Notes: generated from the sequence alone by a model not told the origin. A DNA stretch of 64,000 nucleotides from Struthidea cinerea (GCA_013397865.1 VZTI01005325.1:3748836-3812835); one strand, 5' to 3'; shown: positions 26,888 through 40,610, numbered from the stretch's first letter. A program made the numbers and translations.

Positions 26888-28864
26888 CTGAGGAGAAGCA
26901 TAAGATGGAAAAGCACATTATGCCTCTGGGAGCTGTAAGTTTTTCAGAGAATTTATCACTGACAGCCCAACATCACGAAAAGCCATAAGGGCATTACATT
27001 TTCTGTACCCCAAGTGGATCTTAAGAAATTAAACTATCCATCTGGTAACACTGGAGAAGCAGAGGTAAAAATAAGCCTTAGTTGGGGCTCAATTTCTTTC
27101 ATGTGAAAGACATCTGACATTTTCATTCATGTCTAACTGCACTTTAGGGAAGAAAAGTCATTATTTAGGTGCTCTTATTACATCCAACTCACTGTATAAT
27201 ATATCCTAGTTTGGAAATGCATTCCAATTAGTCCACCAAGCACTTGCTGCATGATACAGGGCATGGAAGACAGGATTTTTTTTTACATTAGACTCAAAAA
27301 ACATTGATTATTCTTTTTATTTTTGAGATATATTTCATTAAAAAGTGGATCTCTCAGTGCTCAACCAGAGAATTTCAAATACAACCTTTTATCTGAACCC
27401 CTTGAGATTTTTGCCCCAATGCTGATACATAATATACTAATTTACAAAAAGACTGAATGCCAAAGCAAACTGGATTAATAGCTAACTTCCAAGCCCCAGG
27501 GAAACAACAACTCATTTAGCTTACATATACATCAGCAGTTGCCATTCTACCTTTCAGAATATCACTGGGTTTTTTCTGCTCATTCATCCCCAAGGGCTCT
27601 TTCTGACAGCAGCTTGAACTACAGTGACACTGCTCGAAGAAGAGGGATGGAATGACTTCATGCCTTAAAGTTACATAGACAAATTTTCAGCAAAAAACCC
27701 TACGTATTCCTCTAAACAAGGGAATGTTCTTCAAAAACATCCATCATATATTTTTTCAATTCTAACTAATCCTATACTTTCCTCCAGGCTAAATCCCATT
27801 TGATCCATCAAATGTATTCATGGCTTTATCTGTACCCTTTATGACCATGGGATGGATTCTGCTTGAAAGTTAGGCCACCATTTCTGAGTCTTTTTTTGGG
27901 AAGCACATATGAAAATTAGACTTTCTGTGGATAAATTACACTTCTTTAATTCCTCACATAAAAGGCATCAGTTGTCCATATCACAGGGCAGACAGCATAC
28001 ATTACTATGATTGATATTAAATGGCAAAAATTAGGAAGAAGCTAGAAAGCTAAACAACGTGACTAATATACACTTTTTATTAAAGACCCAAATTATAAAT
28101 ATCTGCTGACTGAAAATGGAGGCAGATAATTTAATGCTCATTCTAGCTAAGTTGAAGGGAAAAGTTAGCAACCAATTGAGTAGTATCTCTATTATGACCA
28201 GGAGCTTTCATTATAGAGCAGAACAGACTACACATTGTAGGAAATTAGAAACAGAAAAAGCCTGTTTCAAATATCTCCCATGTGTATCTCCATACATGCT
28301 AATAATCTAAAAGCTCACAAGAAATTTATTGTATACATCCACTACTCTACTGCCATGCTTTTTCCAGGAAAAAAAAAAGATAATCAAAAGTGGGTTTTGC
28401 TGAAAAGCAAATGTTGCCCTCAGGGAAGGTCTGACTTAATGCTAGCAAGTGCAAAAAGACATCCGTTAAGATGCCCCATTTGATTACTATCAGCTACAGA
28501 CCACAAAAAGCCTTGGATTCTATGCATAAAATTTATATAGGAAGCTTTTCACTAGTTCTTGCAAACATGTATCTTAAGATGCGTGTCCTGATAACACGCT
28601 GCATCTTGCAAAGCATGGTGAGACCCGATTGTGCTCAGAGTCTTTCAGAAAGAAACTGAGTAACATTAGGAAACAGAAACTCCTTCATGATATTCCAAAT
28701 GGTAAAAAGAATTCTAAAAAAATAAAGTAGCATCTTGTAAAAGTAGATTCAAAAATCGTATTTTCCAAGAAATATTTACATTTTTTTAAAAAGTTAAGAG
28801 AAGATATGTTTTGGGTACACTTCAGTAATTTTTCTTTTTGCTCTGTCTCATTCATTTTCTCAGA

Positions 28865-29438
28865 GAGATCCTGGGCTGCATCCAAAGCAGCATAACCAGC
28901 AAGCCCAGGGAGGGGATTCTGCCCCTCTGCTCCGCTCTGGTGAGACCCCACCTGCAGTGCTGCATCAGCTCTGGGCTCCCAGCACAGGAAGGACATGGAC
29001 CTTTGGAGAGAGTCCAGGGGACCCCACCAAGATGACCAGAGGGATGGAGCACCCCTCCTATGAAGGCAGACAGAGCTGGGGTTGCTCAGTCTGAAGAGAA
29101 AGCTCCAGGGAGACCTACTTGTGGCCTTCCTAAAAGGAGCCTACAAGAAAGGTGGAGAGGGACTTTTTACAGGGTCATGTTGGGACAGGACAGGAATGAA
29201 TGGCTTCAAACTAAAAGAGCATAGGTTTAGATTTGGAAGGAATTCTTTTCTGTGAGGGTGGTGAAGCATTGGAACAGGTTGCCCAGAGAAGCTGTGGCTG
29301 CCCCATCCCTGGAAGTGCTCAAGGCCAGGGGGCAATCAGCAACCTGGTCCAGCAAAAGGCATTCCTGCCCATGTAAGAGGGTTAGAACCAGATAATCTTT
29401 AAAGGCTCTTCCAACCCAAACCATTCTGTGATTCTATA
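28865..29438 (+). mobile_element. CR1 LINE copy, 5'-truncated, 3' end complete
   Basis: A 575-bp CR1 element in plus orientation, antisense to SNCA. It begins in the last part of the ORF2 reverse transcriptase region (the plus frame reads RPHLQCCISSGLPA, close to the conserved C-terminal motif of CR1 ORF2). It continues through the 3' UTR (GGAACAGGTTGCCCAGAGAAG at about 29272-29292) and ends TTCCAACCCAAACCATTCTGTGATTCTAT. The coding part has in-frame defects, so it is an inert copy. 5' truncation is typical of target-primed reverse transcription. CR1 copies end in short 8-bp-like repeats rather than poly(A), as seen here. Confidence 0.95.
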
Positions 29439-30057
29439 ATCCAGGGTCCTTTCGTTCTGTTAAATTTTTCTGTATGGAACTGACACACATTGTTTTGAAA
29501 ACTCCCCCTTCCAAACAATGTTGAATGGCAGAACATGTAAAGGACAAACTCAGCAGGCCTGATGCTGACAAGGGCTCAGTTGGTCTTAAGCAGACTCATC
29601 CTTTCTGATAAAATGACAAAGCATGGTTGTACTGTGTTGATTGTCATAGTCACAATTAGTTTCATTATCTCAAGCTCTTAAAGCAACTCTACCTCAAAAG
29701 CAAAATATCACAAAACAGAGTGGAATTGAATGCACTGTGGATTCTGCAGTACAAATCATTAATAATAAATGCCATTATTAGACCCACAATTCTTATACTA
29801 TGTTGTCATGGCAAATACAACCACCTACCAAGAGCAACTATCCAGTGGCTGCTATTCCCACTACTACAGTATTTTGGGAAAGCGTTGTCTGAAGTACACT
29901 TCCTCCTCCCAGAAACATATTATCCTAGGAAAGGCTTAGTACATACAAACTCAAATGAAAAAAGAAAGAATCAGGCTGCTAACACTGTTACTGGCACAAC
30001 AATAAGATAGTGATAAAAGTAGTAACAAAAGCAGTATACTTCATATTGCTTCTATTT

Positions 30058-30062
30058 CAGAC
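30058..30062. repeat. Target-site duplication, left copy (CAGAC)
   Basis: This pentamer flanks the LTR in intron 3 and recurs exactly at 30633-30637. It fixes the LTR borders. Confidence 0.75.
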
Positions 30063-30632
30063 AGCCATGGTTTAACACCACCTGGCAACTAAGCACCGCA
30101 CAGCTGCTCATTCACTTCCTCCCCCAGCAGAATGGGGAGGAAGAGAATTGGAAGGGTAAAAGTAAGAAAACTCACAGGCTAAGTATGGTTAAATTGAAAC
30201 AAAGTAATAATAGTAATAACAAATCGTAATAAAAAGGAAAATAATGAGAGAAAGATATAAATCCCACAGGTGATGCAAATTAAAACAATTGCTCACCACC
30301 AACAAACTGATGCCCAGCCAGTCCCCAAGCAGATGACCCCCACCAACCTTCCCCATAGTTTTACTGCTCAGTATGATGCCATACAGTGTAGAATATCCCT
30401 CCGGTCAACTGCGGTCAGCTGTCCTGGCCGTGTCTTCCCCCAATTCCTTGTGAACCCTCAGCCTCACTGGTGGGGTGAAGTGAGAAGCAGGAAATGCCTT
30501 GATGCACAAGACCTGCTCAGCAATGACTAAGACATCCCTACGTTATCACCTCTGGTTCTAGCACAAATCCCAAACAGCCCCATAGCAAGTACTATGAAGA
30601 AAATTGACACCATCCCAGCCAAAACCTGCACA
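30063..30632 (-). mobile_element. Solo LTR of an avian endogenous retrovirus, minus orientation
   Basis: A 570-bp solo LTR, orientation judged from the two forward or reverse relatives in this window. On the plus strand it starts AGCCATGGTTTAACACCACC and ends CCAGCCAAAACCTGCACA, the inverted form of LTR ends common in birds. It is flanked by a perfect 5-bp repeat, CAGAC, at 30058-30062 and 30633-30637, read here as the target-site duplication. The first base of the expected TG...CA termini is changed (AG). No gag, pol or env sequence adjoins it, so it arose by LTR-LTR recombination. A 5-bp duplication fits ERVL-type elements; family assignment is inference. It sits in SNCA intron 3, same strand as the gene. 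Confidence 0.85.
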
Positions 30633-33600
30633 CAGACATAGCATAAGAAAGCTGACACAGGAGTTACCATGGAACATCTCTCACACACTGCTTCAGAAAT
30701 CAGAGCCATGAAGATTAATTCAGCAAACTACATAAATAGCACAGATTGGCAAAAGCAATCACAGTAAGGAGAGAGCTTTCTTCCCTGTCTCTAAGGAATA
30801 ACTAAACATCATTACCAGAGTGACTCTCATAATGAGCTCCAGCCTGGTGACATTCCAGCTCTGAAACCCCAGTGACAGGAGAAGAAAAATCAAAATAGGT
30901 TTCCAGTCTCACATATTTTATTGCTTACACTAAGTGGTAAAGGGGAAAGCATTAAGGGCGCACAAACAAATCAGCTCAAAATGCAAGGGGTTGATTCCAA
31001 ATTATTAAATTCATCTGAATACCAGGTTGCTTAATGATTTTAAGCCATTAAGTCTTTATAAAATTGATATCTGCTTTGCATCACAGTGTTGAGAACCACA
31101 GTAAAGCAGCTTCTGCAGAGCTTTGCTGTGCTATGGCCTGATTACTTCTTCTATCCATGCAGAGACTGTCCATTCCATTAAATGACCCTGGGATGGTGTA
31201 CAATGACCACACCAAGGCTAACTTTAAGTTCTAATACTGACTATAGCACTGCGCAAAAAGTATTAGCATTGAAGTTGTCTTTTCCCTACTTATTTCAGAC
31301 AACTGGGTAGCATACGGTATCAATGTAAAACCTCTGGAGCAATTCAGAGTAACAACTACTTGCTTCCAACCTTGGACAGTAAAAGTAGATTCAAACCACA
31401 AAACTTCTCTGAATCAATGAAATTACTGTACCAAATATAGTTTTGAGTATGTATTTCAAACAGTAAGTTTAAGTACTTGAAGAATTCATTTACAAAGATG
31501 CCACAAATATATTGGTGGTTCTTTAATTTATGCAATTTTCTGTAAGATACCTGATGGAGTTGAAGAGCAGGATACCAATGAATAAGAATGTTAAGAAGAA
31601 CAGGGAACATCAGATAAAAGAATTAAGCAAAACACTTCACTATTGGTTTATAACGGTCAATATTGTGTCTTCAGTCAATTTCAGGACACAGACACATGGT
31701 TGAAGGACCAAGGGCTTTTTGGTTCGGATTTGTTTACAAATAGTGCTTTATTTAGAATATCAGGAAATGGATTGTGACTATTTCATCTTTGATACAGTTC
31801 ATTTCTGGGAGATAAGCAAGATGGGTGAATTATGCATTTACAGTCAAAGGCTAGGAGACATGTTAATGAGGAAGGCAAGTCAAAACACAAGCAAACACCC
31901 CATAAAACCAATAAGCAAAGCTGCTTTATCATCAGAAGTTCTGAGAAAGGGTGATCCGACAAATAACACACTCACCATATTCCTGTGAGCCACAGCCTGG
32001 AATCCTCATTTCACAGTATTTTGATGTCACTAAACCTGGTACTATCAGGTCACATTTAAAGCAAGAAACACCTCGGTCTAGTAATTCTGGGTTTAGAAAT
32101 TAACTGACCGATGAATGCATTTAGGTTTTTTAGCCCTTTAAGGTATGTAATTTCCCAGTCATTTCACCAGCACCGAGGGTTAATCCACAACTTATTCAAA
32201 AATAGCAAAACTATCAAGATTTTGGAACTCAGACAGGAAGAAAAGACTGACTGCACAACTGTGAACACACTCATTTTGATCTGTGATCCTATTTTGCATT
32301 TGATTGTCTCCAACCCCTTGAACCATTTTTGTTTACATAACAAAGTGTTTACTTCACCTCAGGTTTCACATGATGCACTGGGGAGTTAATATCATAAGAC
32401 CACTACAACTTGTGAACTCCCAGTCATATGAAAAGAGACAAGTAGGTCTTTACAAGTGACTTAAAAGGCATTTTCGTCACATCAACTTTAACAGCACTGA
32501 TTTAAATGGATTTGATTTCTACTTCAAAAAACTTCACTAGCATCTGAGTGTCTTCATGTTATACCTCATAGAATGAAGTGAACCCAAAGTGAACCCAAAT
32601 CTATTATGGTCTACCTTCTCTGCTTGCCAGAACAACTATTTATAGACTTGCTATTATTTTTTTATTCTTAAAATGTGTCCAAGCAGTTCCTCTGTTCTTA
32701 CACTAGCAAGTCCATGCCGTTTCATTTTGGAAGCCATGCTCTCTAGATTTTGCCTGAAGTCCTCTCTTCTCCCTGTCACATTTCAACCTGCTCACCCCCT
32801 GCTCATTTTCCATTTTCATTCAACAGCCAAACTAATCCCAAACAGCCTGAAAGGCCAGAAGGAAGCAAACTTTGGCACAGAACCCATTATTCCCAAGTTT
32901 TGGGTGTTTTGCTTTGTGTCACCTCTTTCCTGAAGTGTGTGAGGAGCAGCTACTGTTTTGCCTAACAGTAACTTCATCAAAGTTTCTATTCATAGGCACA
33001 GTACGAAACAGATGTGTTCCCCTTATATTTGGCTTTACAGTCTGTTCTGTACCTTCCAGAACAAAATTCAACATCTCTTCAAACCTCTTAAAAATTCTAT
33101 TCACCCACTGAAAATTTCCTGCCTCTAAACATACTGCTGTCACATAAAGAGAGGTACAGCATTTGAGATCAGTAGTTTCTTTCAGGATGAGGAAGAGAAA
33201 TCGCCCACTGAGCTAGCCCACCAGAAGCCCAGTGCTTCAGCATGTTTCATATGCATGCAAATGCCCTTGACTTTGATTCCATCACATCCCAGCTTGGTGA
33301 ACATCACCTCTATTAACTTGCTTCCTACTGCTGCCAGTTGCTGCTCCCACATCTGTGATGATATTGGATATATGCACCCCAAATCTCATTCTACTACAAT
33401 CCTCTGCTGGTCATAGTCATGATCCCTCTGAGTATTTCTCTTAATTGAGGTCTAACAAGCTGAGATTTCACATCTCATAACAACAGCATGCATGCTCAGC
33501 CTGGGGCTAAACTCTGAAGGACTATCCTAGATATTCTGTTGTTTTGTTACTAGAAATGGTCTTGACTGACTTTTCAACCACTTATGCGGGTTGTGTATTA

Positions 33601-34302
33601 AGTACTGACATTTGGTTACCTACCATTGTTTATCCTTTGCATTGGCATATGTGAGCACAGCTAATGATACACCAGCTGTACACTAAGGAAAAAGAAATCC
33701 TTTTCTACTACCTTATTTGTTTTCTAATTTGTCAGGGGAAGAGCAACTTACGTTTCTTGACCATGCATTCTCTTCGCATCTCCAGAACTCCCACATTCTA
33801 CAGCAGAAAGTTACACATTTTATTCAATGCCCTATGGTCAGCTAAGGCTTTTCTGCACTCTGTAGGTATCAAAGACTTCCATCCATTTTGCCCCTTAAAA
33901 CAAATTATTGGTTATTGGTTTCAGTTCAAACCTAAAGTGATCCCTGCAAATCAATTTAAAACGCAAATTTGCTCTTTTTTGGTGTAGAAATGCTATTGTG
34001 AATATACATGCCTGGCATTAAATTCCAAGTTTGAAAGTGCTCTTGCTACTGAAGATTAGTTTTAAAAAAACATTTCAAAACACTCATAACTGTGACAAAT
34101 TCAAATCAAAACTCTGAAATTTGTTTCTTTCCTGTAAGCCATTTCCCTTCAATCTTCCCACCCAACCAGATCTCTCAATTTTCCTCAGCTTTTCTATCTT
34201 TCATAAATTGTAGTGCTCTCAAAAAACCAGAATTTTTAACAGCTAAATGGCTGGTTAATCACATGTAGGAAAGAAGCTGAGATCAAGAGATAATTATCTT
34301 AC

Positions 34303-34344
34303 CTGTTGTGACACCATGAACTACTCCTTCCTTGGTCCTGGAAC
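34303..34344 (-). CDS. SNCA: SNCA exon 3 (residues 41-55, 42 bp)
   Basis: This micro-exon is flanked by TTTCCTAG| and |GTAAGA on the minus strand. Joined in phase with exon 2 it completes Gly41 and encodes SRTKEGVVHGVTT plus the first base of Val55. It carries the fourth repeat (RTKEGV, 43-48), Glu46, His50 and Gly51. Residue 53 is Thr, where human has Ala. The length of 42 bp matches the vertebrate SNCA exon 3, which is alternatively skipped in the human 126-residue isoform; 42 is divisible by 3, so skipping would keep frame here too. Confidence 0.97.
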
Positions 34345-37300
34345 CTAGGAAACAAAGAAAAATACTAGGTTGAAAATGCATATTCTTAAGTGCTGGTATA
34401 GACTAGACAGATGATAAAGGGGGATTAATATGTAGACTACATATGGTTGCATATAGTATTTTCCAAGGTTATTAAAAGAAATCAAAAAGAAATTCAGTCT
34501 AAGGGAAGAGGCAAAACCATCAGTAAAGAACAACTGCATGGATGGGTTCTGACTGTGGAAAGGTGAATAATACTGGAAACACTTTTGCAGGACATACTGA
34601 CCTCCCTGCCATTTTCTTAATAGCTGTGTTAAGCCTCCCATCTGGCCAACTCACACGGATGACTCTGCACAGAAACCATGTTAACATCCTAAGGAGGCTC
34701 ATGCATGCATTTGGAGAAGCTCTGAGCCACAGTTTCCAGAAGATCCTTACAGTTTCACCTTTGCCAGGTCTCAGGTTGCAGAGGCTGACAACCACTACTG
34801 AACTACAGAAAGGCCTAGAGGTTAAATTCACAGGGAGCTGATAGTGCTAGCCAGATTCAGACATCAACTAATCCAGAAGAGAAACTTCAAGCAGTAGATG
34901 GGTCGCACCCAAGGTCTGCTACATCCAGTGTCCTTGTTGTCACAGGCACATGTCGCAGCTCACACACGATTTGCAGGCAGCAACCTGGAACTTGCGCTAG
35001 ACTGAGTCACAACACAAGACCTGTGTAAGCAACGTAACTGCCACGCTGAAGACCAAATTGATTTCTGCAACACCCATGCAAAGAACCTCGACTTTTTAAC
35101 ATGCTGCATGAAAGGGAACAATCTCCTGTGTCTTTAAGAGGAAGAGAAACAAATTAGCACCTCCTGCTGTTTAAGACATAACTCTGGGTCTTTTTCCCTA
35201 CCAGACCTCTACTTGCCCTTACCAGGTTCCATAATTTGCCTACATTTCAAGGATTAGTATCCATCTGTGGCCTATGATGCTTAACAATGTGCAATTAACA
35301 GAGTTTATGGCTCCTAGTTAATCATCTCACCTAGTCTGCCAGAGATAGGATGACATTTTATTTTTCTTACCAACACAGAAATGACATTATTTGTAATGCA
35401 ATTTTTTTGCTGTCATTCAGTATTTGAGACATTACAATTTATACTTCTGACTTTACTCTTCTAACATAAAAGAATGAAATGCATGAGCAGAAAAACATTA
35501 GAAAAAAGGCAACTTTTTGTCCAAAATTCTTTACAATAATACAATTAAACACAGAAATACAATATAAGCTCATTCATCAATATGTCCTATTTGCTACTAG
35601 TGCAAATTTATGGAACTTTAGCCATGTAGTTCTGGCACTATTAGATTGATTACATGATTGAAAAGGCTCTGTTACCCATGAGCAAGAGTAGAATAATAAT
35701 CCATGATAAATACAAGGGAAAAAATATTGCATCAAGTAAAATGAAATATTCCTTTAGCTAATTATGAGGTTAAACAGCCGAGAAGTCTTTTTCCCTTTAT
35801 TCCAATTTTCTCTTTAGAAAAAGCTTGCTTTCTCTCTCTGAAAAATATTTACCAGTGAACAATCAGAAGTTTCATTATATGCGAAGTGTTCACAACTAAG
35901 GACTTGTTTTAGGACTTTGGCTCTCAATTTTGTACCACCGTGAGATCCGAAGAAGCAAAGCACATGCTGGAATTCTAGCAGATGATGGTTCTACTGACTT
36001 CTAGCAACTGAACACCACTGCAGGCTCACAGTGTGCCTACTGGAATACTTAATATTAAGCACATGCTTTTAAATGCCTTGTTAGACCTGGCCAAGATCTC
36101 ATTCACGTTGTTGAACTGACTGTTTGCAAGCCAAGCCATTGAAGACACAGAGAACTCTGAATTAGCAAGTACTCAGTTCCCTAAGGCCAGGAAGTGATGG
36201 ATGGTATGACAGAACTCCCTGAGGACTGGTGCAACGCACACATCTCCAGAGGGACCTATTGCAAGTCAATTCTTACTTCACTCGCTCTGATATGTCACCA
36301 CTGCTATAGCCACAGCTCGCGCAGACAGGCTCTTCTTTAAAAAAGCTCAGCTCACAGACCCATATGGAACATGGGTATGTATAGCCAGATACACTAATTG
36401 GCAAACAACCAGCTAGCTGGTGTTCCAGACCCTACAGCATATGTTAGAGCTCAGTAGTACTTGCCCCACTGCTGCACACTTGAATGCGAGTAGCTGTTTC
36501 TGCCATCGCAGCTACAACAGCATCCAGAAGCACATTAGGAGCTGCCAGAACAGGCCTATAAATAACAACAGCTGAATTCAGTAGGACGACTTCTGGCTGG
36601 CCATGAAGGAAAGCTGGCTGTCCTCATTGTTTCTGGGAGAAACTAGCTGTCTTTCATTCGGGCATTCCCAAAATACCAATAGTCTTGCTCATTGTACCCT
36701 GCACAACAAGGGGAACAGAGGAATCAGAGTAGGGATAATATAAAGACCAAGGAACATGACTCTGACCTAAGCCACTTGGAAGCAATAGTAGTACATGGTG
36801 ATGCTACTTTTCCTAGCTGTAGTACACGTCTGTGTGAGGGGAGGCAGAAAACTAAACAGCATTTTTGCTTTTTTTTCCCATTACAAAAAATACCATAGAG
36901 TCTCTTCATCATTTATTATCATTGCTGTTATTGTTTCAGAATGAAGGAGTGTATCAACACTTTGGAAATACATTCATTTCCGGACTATTTGAGAAATCAA
37001 CAGACTTTTCACATTGCTTCGTCACAGCTGGTTAAAGACAGGGAGACCTAAATCCAAATTGGGGGAAGGGGCAACCAACATTTAAGGAAAACACTTGCTT
37101 CCAAGTCCTCAAGCCTTTTACTCCACCAGCCAGACCTCGAGTCCCTTTACTACTCTGCTGGCCTTTCTACTACCAAAGGAAAATGAGAAACATTATGAAA
37201 AGAGAGTGGAGCAGAGGAATTTGGATGGCTTTGCCAAATAGGTCATGACTGCGCTGCTCTACTCTAAGGCCATGTGCCAGCACAGGGAGTAGTAAACAAC

Positions 37301-40300
37301 TCTGTCAGCCACCCTGCTGCTAATAAACTATTCCTTTGTTCTCCAAGCTTATGACACACCAAAAACGATCAGACTGGAAACTTCCATTCCTGAGCACCGA
37401 ACATGTACTCAAGAGTCAACTGAGCAAAAGTTTTAGCTCCCTGGAAGCACACATGAAGTTCAGCAGACATTTTGAACACCGGATCGCCAAGAGTGTGCGA
37501 GCACAGCCTTCTTACTCAGTTCCTGGTTTCAAAGCGAGTGGGGATCAAGAGCTGTTAGTGTGAAGAGTGAGGAAGTGAGTGGCAGTACTCAAAGGATACA
37601 GAAAGATGCAGTTTTAAATTTATAGCACACACAGGACTGCTGAGCCTCACTCCTCCTTCCTAAACAATGACCAGGCCATTGCTTGACATCAAGAAAGGTC
37701 CTGATGCTGTGCTTGAATGAGTTAAGAGAGAACCACCAATTTCAGTTGGCCAGTGCTGAAGCCAAATTTAAGGGAAAAAAAAAGCACCCAACACTTGAAA
37801 GCATAAAAACACTTTGTAGACTGTACTGAAGGGATCTTGGGTATTTAAAAGGAGGACGGACAGTGCAATGAGGGAAGAAAAAAGAGACTTCATGCATGGC
37901 AAGGGAAAAAATCCTTAATTAATCCTCCAATACACTGCTCTTCCACAGAGCTCTAAGTTTCTCCCTTCGTCAAAGGAAATTTTCCTTGTGCCAAAACATT
38001 ACTAAAACCTAAACAAGAATAAAAGAATTACAATGACCACATTTCATCCCAAACAGCAGCTGTTAATAGAACTCTTACCAGGTAGAATTAGGTTATAATC
38101 TCTCACATAATAGTTAACAGCAGCTTGGACAGAAAGGTCCACATGTTTTCCACATTTACTTGAATTGTACTGATTCCAGTAGGAAACCACATCACCTAGG
38201 GGATCTGGATGAAAGATATCTTCTTAACTCTCCAGCAGCAATGGGAGGCTGAACATTACGAAACTGAAAATGATTAACAGGTCCCACTCAGCCCAGTGTT
38301 GTTAGGTTCCTTTTGCAAGATGTCAGGCAGCTTTCACAGTACAATCCGGCTGTGAATCTCAAATCTGAAAACCCAACTATAGAAAAATGGAGTGAGAAGT
38401 CTTCAGGAGCTCTAATGAATTGTGCTGCTCCTCTCCTCCTCAGACCTTTTGCACTGCAATCATTACCAGCCTGCAGAACAAAAGATTACCACACTGGCCT
38501 TTGCTAATGCTGCAAAGGGGAAGAGACACCGCTGAGGTGTGCTTGGGAAGTAGACAGAGAAACACCCAGCTCCTCATTTCCCTTACCCTACCTGAACTTG
38601 TTGAAACCTCCTGCTGGTATGGGCAAGCACACAACTGGACACGAGCTGCCAGAGATTTTGGATACAACTTCCAAGAAAAGGCTCTTTTGCCTGCATGACA
38701 AACTGTGCACATAACTCTCTCCTCCTGCAAAGGAGACATCTGGTGGGAGACGGATCCTCCACCATTACTACAGTCACATGCACAGGTCCCTACCACGTCT
38801 CAGGGCTCTCCTGTCCCTACTAATTTTTTTCTTGAACAAAATAGCAAGCCTGCACTTCAAAGTTCAACCTCAGCAAAAGCGCCTCTGAAGACAACAGGAA
38901 ATCTGTTGTCTTTGGGAGCAGAACTAGGTTCAAATGTTATTATGGTCCGAATAACAGGTCAGGCAAAAAGATTAATTTAGCACATAATGCAGGTTTCTAA
39001 TACAAAGAAATCAATGACCCCAGAAGCACAGCCAGAAGAAAACAAAAGAAAACAAGGAAACAAAAGAAAAGAAAGTTCTACCTCTGGAAAATCATTCCAA
39101 CATCAAGCACAATATACAGCAGAAGAACATCTATTTTGATATCCTGAAAATGAGCAGACGCTCATTTTAAAATAGATTCAGCCTACAATCAGTGTTCAAA
39201 ACAACTGCCATCCCTGTTGGCTAGGGCGCCGAGCTTTGCTATGGCTTAAAAGAAGGGAAGTATATTCCAAATGAGTAGTCCACACTATCTGGAGCAGAAA
39301 TAATTTCTTACAGACTGGCACTAGCCTGCAACAGCAGAGGAAATCCAAAAAAGGCACTGGAATACCAGAGACCTCAGTACTTCCATTGAAAAGAAATGCC
39401 TCCGGTTTTCAGCTCTGTTTAACTTCTGTTGTGTGTACGCATCTCCCTCGGTACACACAGCATCCATTAGAGAACTGACCTGCTACAAAACCAACAGAAC
39501 AGAAAGAACCTACAGAAAAGGGTATCTTTTCCCCCTCCACTCTTTTACAGACTAGCTTTATTTGATGAATATGAGAAACAGATCCATAATCACTTTTTTA
39601 TAAATAACCACTTACTCATATAGTCTTGGCAGATTGTTTTTCTGTGAATTTTTCATGACAGCATTTGCAAGACAGTCCTCTAAAGCCCAATACTTGCGAA
39701 ATGAAGATGACTGTCATGCATGAAAGTACCAGTCTGGGATTTGAAAAGAATTTTATCCCTGGCTCTATGCAAGACATGTGTGGTCTAGAATAAGACACTT
39801 AACAACTGCTTGGCTACCTTGGGGGTCTACCTGCCCTACTTCATTAACTGTAGAGGCTCTTCCTTGAAAAATCACGGGAAGTATCCGCCATGAATTTGCC
39901 CTAGTAATTACAGAACATGAAATTAATTTCTGAAGATAACACCTAGCCATACAAAATGCTACTGTCAACATGCCAAGCAGTCAGCATGTTTACTACTCAG
40001 CTCCTGAGCTAACCTCTCAAGTGTCTTCTCTTGAAATCCTATTTAAGCCCCACATGTTCTGTAGAATGCTGTGAAGCTATCTTCTCCTTCAGCGCTTATG
40101 TTTTTTATATTTATTTTACTGTACCAACCAGCCCTTCAGCCTTGATCTGGCAAACTTCTTGCATGGAGTGCCAGCCAGCAACCTGTACTGTAAGGTACCT
40201 CCTATGACACAACCTCGTTCAGGATGGTGTCACCCACGTGGCTTCTCCACAGAACAGCAATGCGTGCCCAGCCCATGACACAAGATGCAACATTTGGCTT

Positions 40301-40464
40301 CAAAGAACCAGAGCTCGGGATGGCACAACTTTCCTTTTGTTTCTTTTGCAATGATCTCCTATGAGCAATTACGTATTTTTTTGCAGAAGAATAGGTCTGA
40401 TGAGGATCCAGCTGTGAATGTCTGGGTGCACTGATCAGCAGCATGCTCTCTGCTGCCCACCTAC
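34345..40464 (-). other. SNCA: SNCA intron 2
   Basis: A 6.1-kb intron bounded by the exon 2 donor (GTAGGT) and the exon 3 acceptor (TTTCCTAG). I recognised no transposon copy, RNA gene or coding exon in it. A purine-rich AAAAG/AAAAC tract lies at 39034-39075. Open frames in it up to 118 codons are unrelated to known families as far as I can see. Confidence 0.9.
39034..39075. repeat. Purine-rich AAAAG/AAAAC tract
   Basis: About 40 bases of GAAAACAAAAGAAAACAAGG-like sequence in SNCA intron 2. Confidence 0.7.
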
Positions 40465-40585
40465 CCACATAGAGGACTCCCTCTTTCGTCTTTCCTGCTG
40501 CCTCTGCCACACCCTGCTTGGTTTTTTCTGCTGCCGCTACGACTCCCTCCTTTGCCTTGGAAAGCCCTTTCATGAACACATCCAT
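40465..40585 (-). CDS. SNCA: SNCA exon 2, coding part (residues 1-41)
   Basis: The start codon is at 40585-40583 in a strong context (GCCATGG). The exon encodes 40 complete residues plus the first base of codon 41, beginning MDVFMKGLSKAKEGV. Three of the imperfect 11-residue repeats are visible: KAKEGV (10-15), KTKQGV (21-26) and KTKEGV (32-37). In the family these form the amphipathic helix that binds acidic membranes. Tyr39 and Ala30 are present. The donor is TATGTGG|GTAGGT. The reading frame continues past the donor into intron 2, so the longer 127-residue open frame is not the real product. Identity is certain from sequence; paralogues SNCB and SNCG differ in this segment and in exon 4. 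Confidence 0.98.
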
Positions 40586-40610
40586 GGCTGAAGACTTTCT
40601 TCACACAGCT
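40586..40610 (-). other. SNCA: SNCA exon 2, 5' UTR part
   Basis: There are 25 untranslated bases between the acceptor and the start codon. The acceptor is a T-rich tract ending CTCTAG at 40611-40612. With the coding part, exon 2 is 146 bp, which agrees with the mammalian exon 2 size as I recall it. An alternative acceptor two bases further in (CTAGAG|CT) cannot be excluded. Confidence 0.85.

Larger units (their letters stand above)
26888..34302 (-). other. SNCA: SNCA intron 3
   Basis: A 7.4-kb intron bounded by the exon 3 donor (GTAAGA) and the exon 4 acceptor (CTCCTCAG). It contains a CR1 copy at 28865-29438 and a solo LTR at 30063-30632, both described separately. The rest is unique AT-rich sequence with no supported gene. 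Confidence 0.92.
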
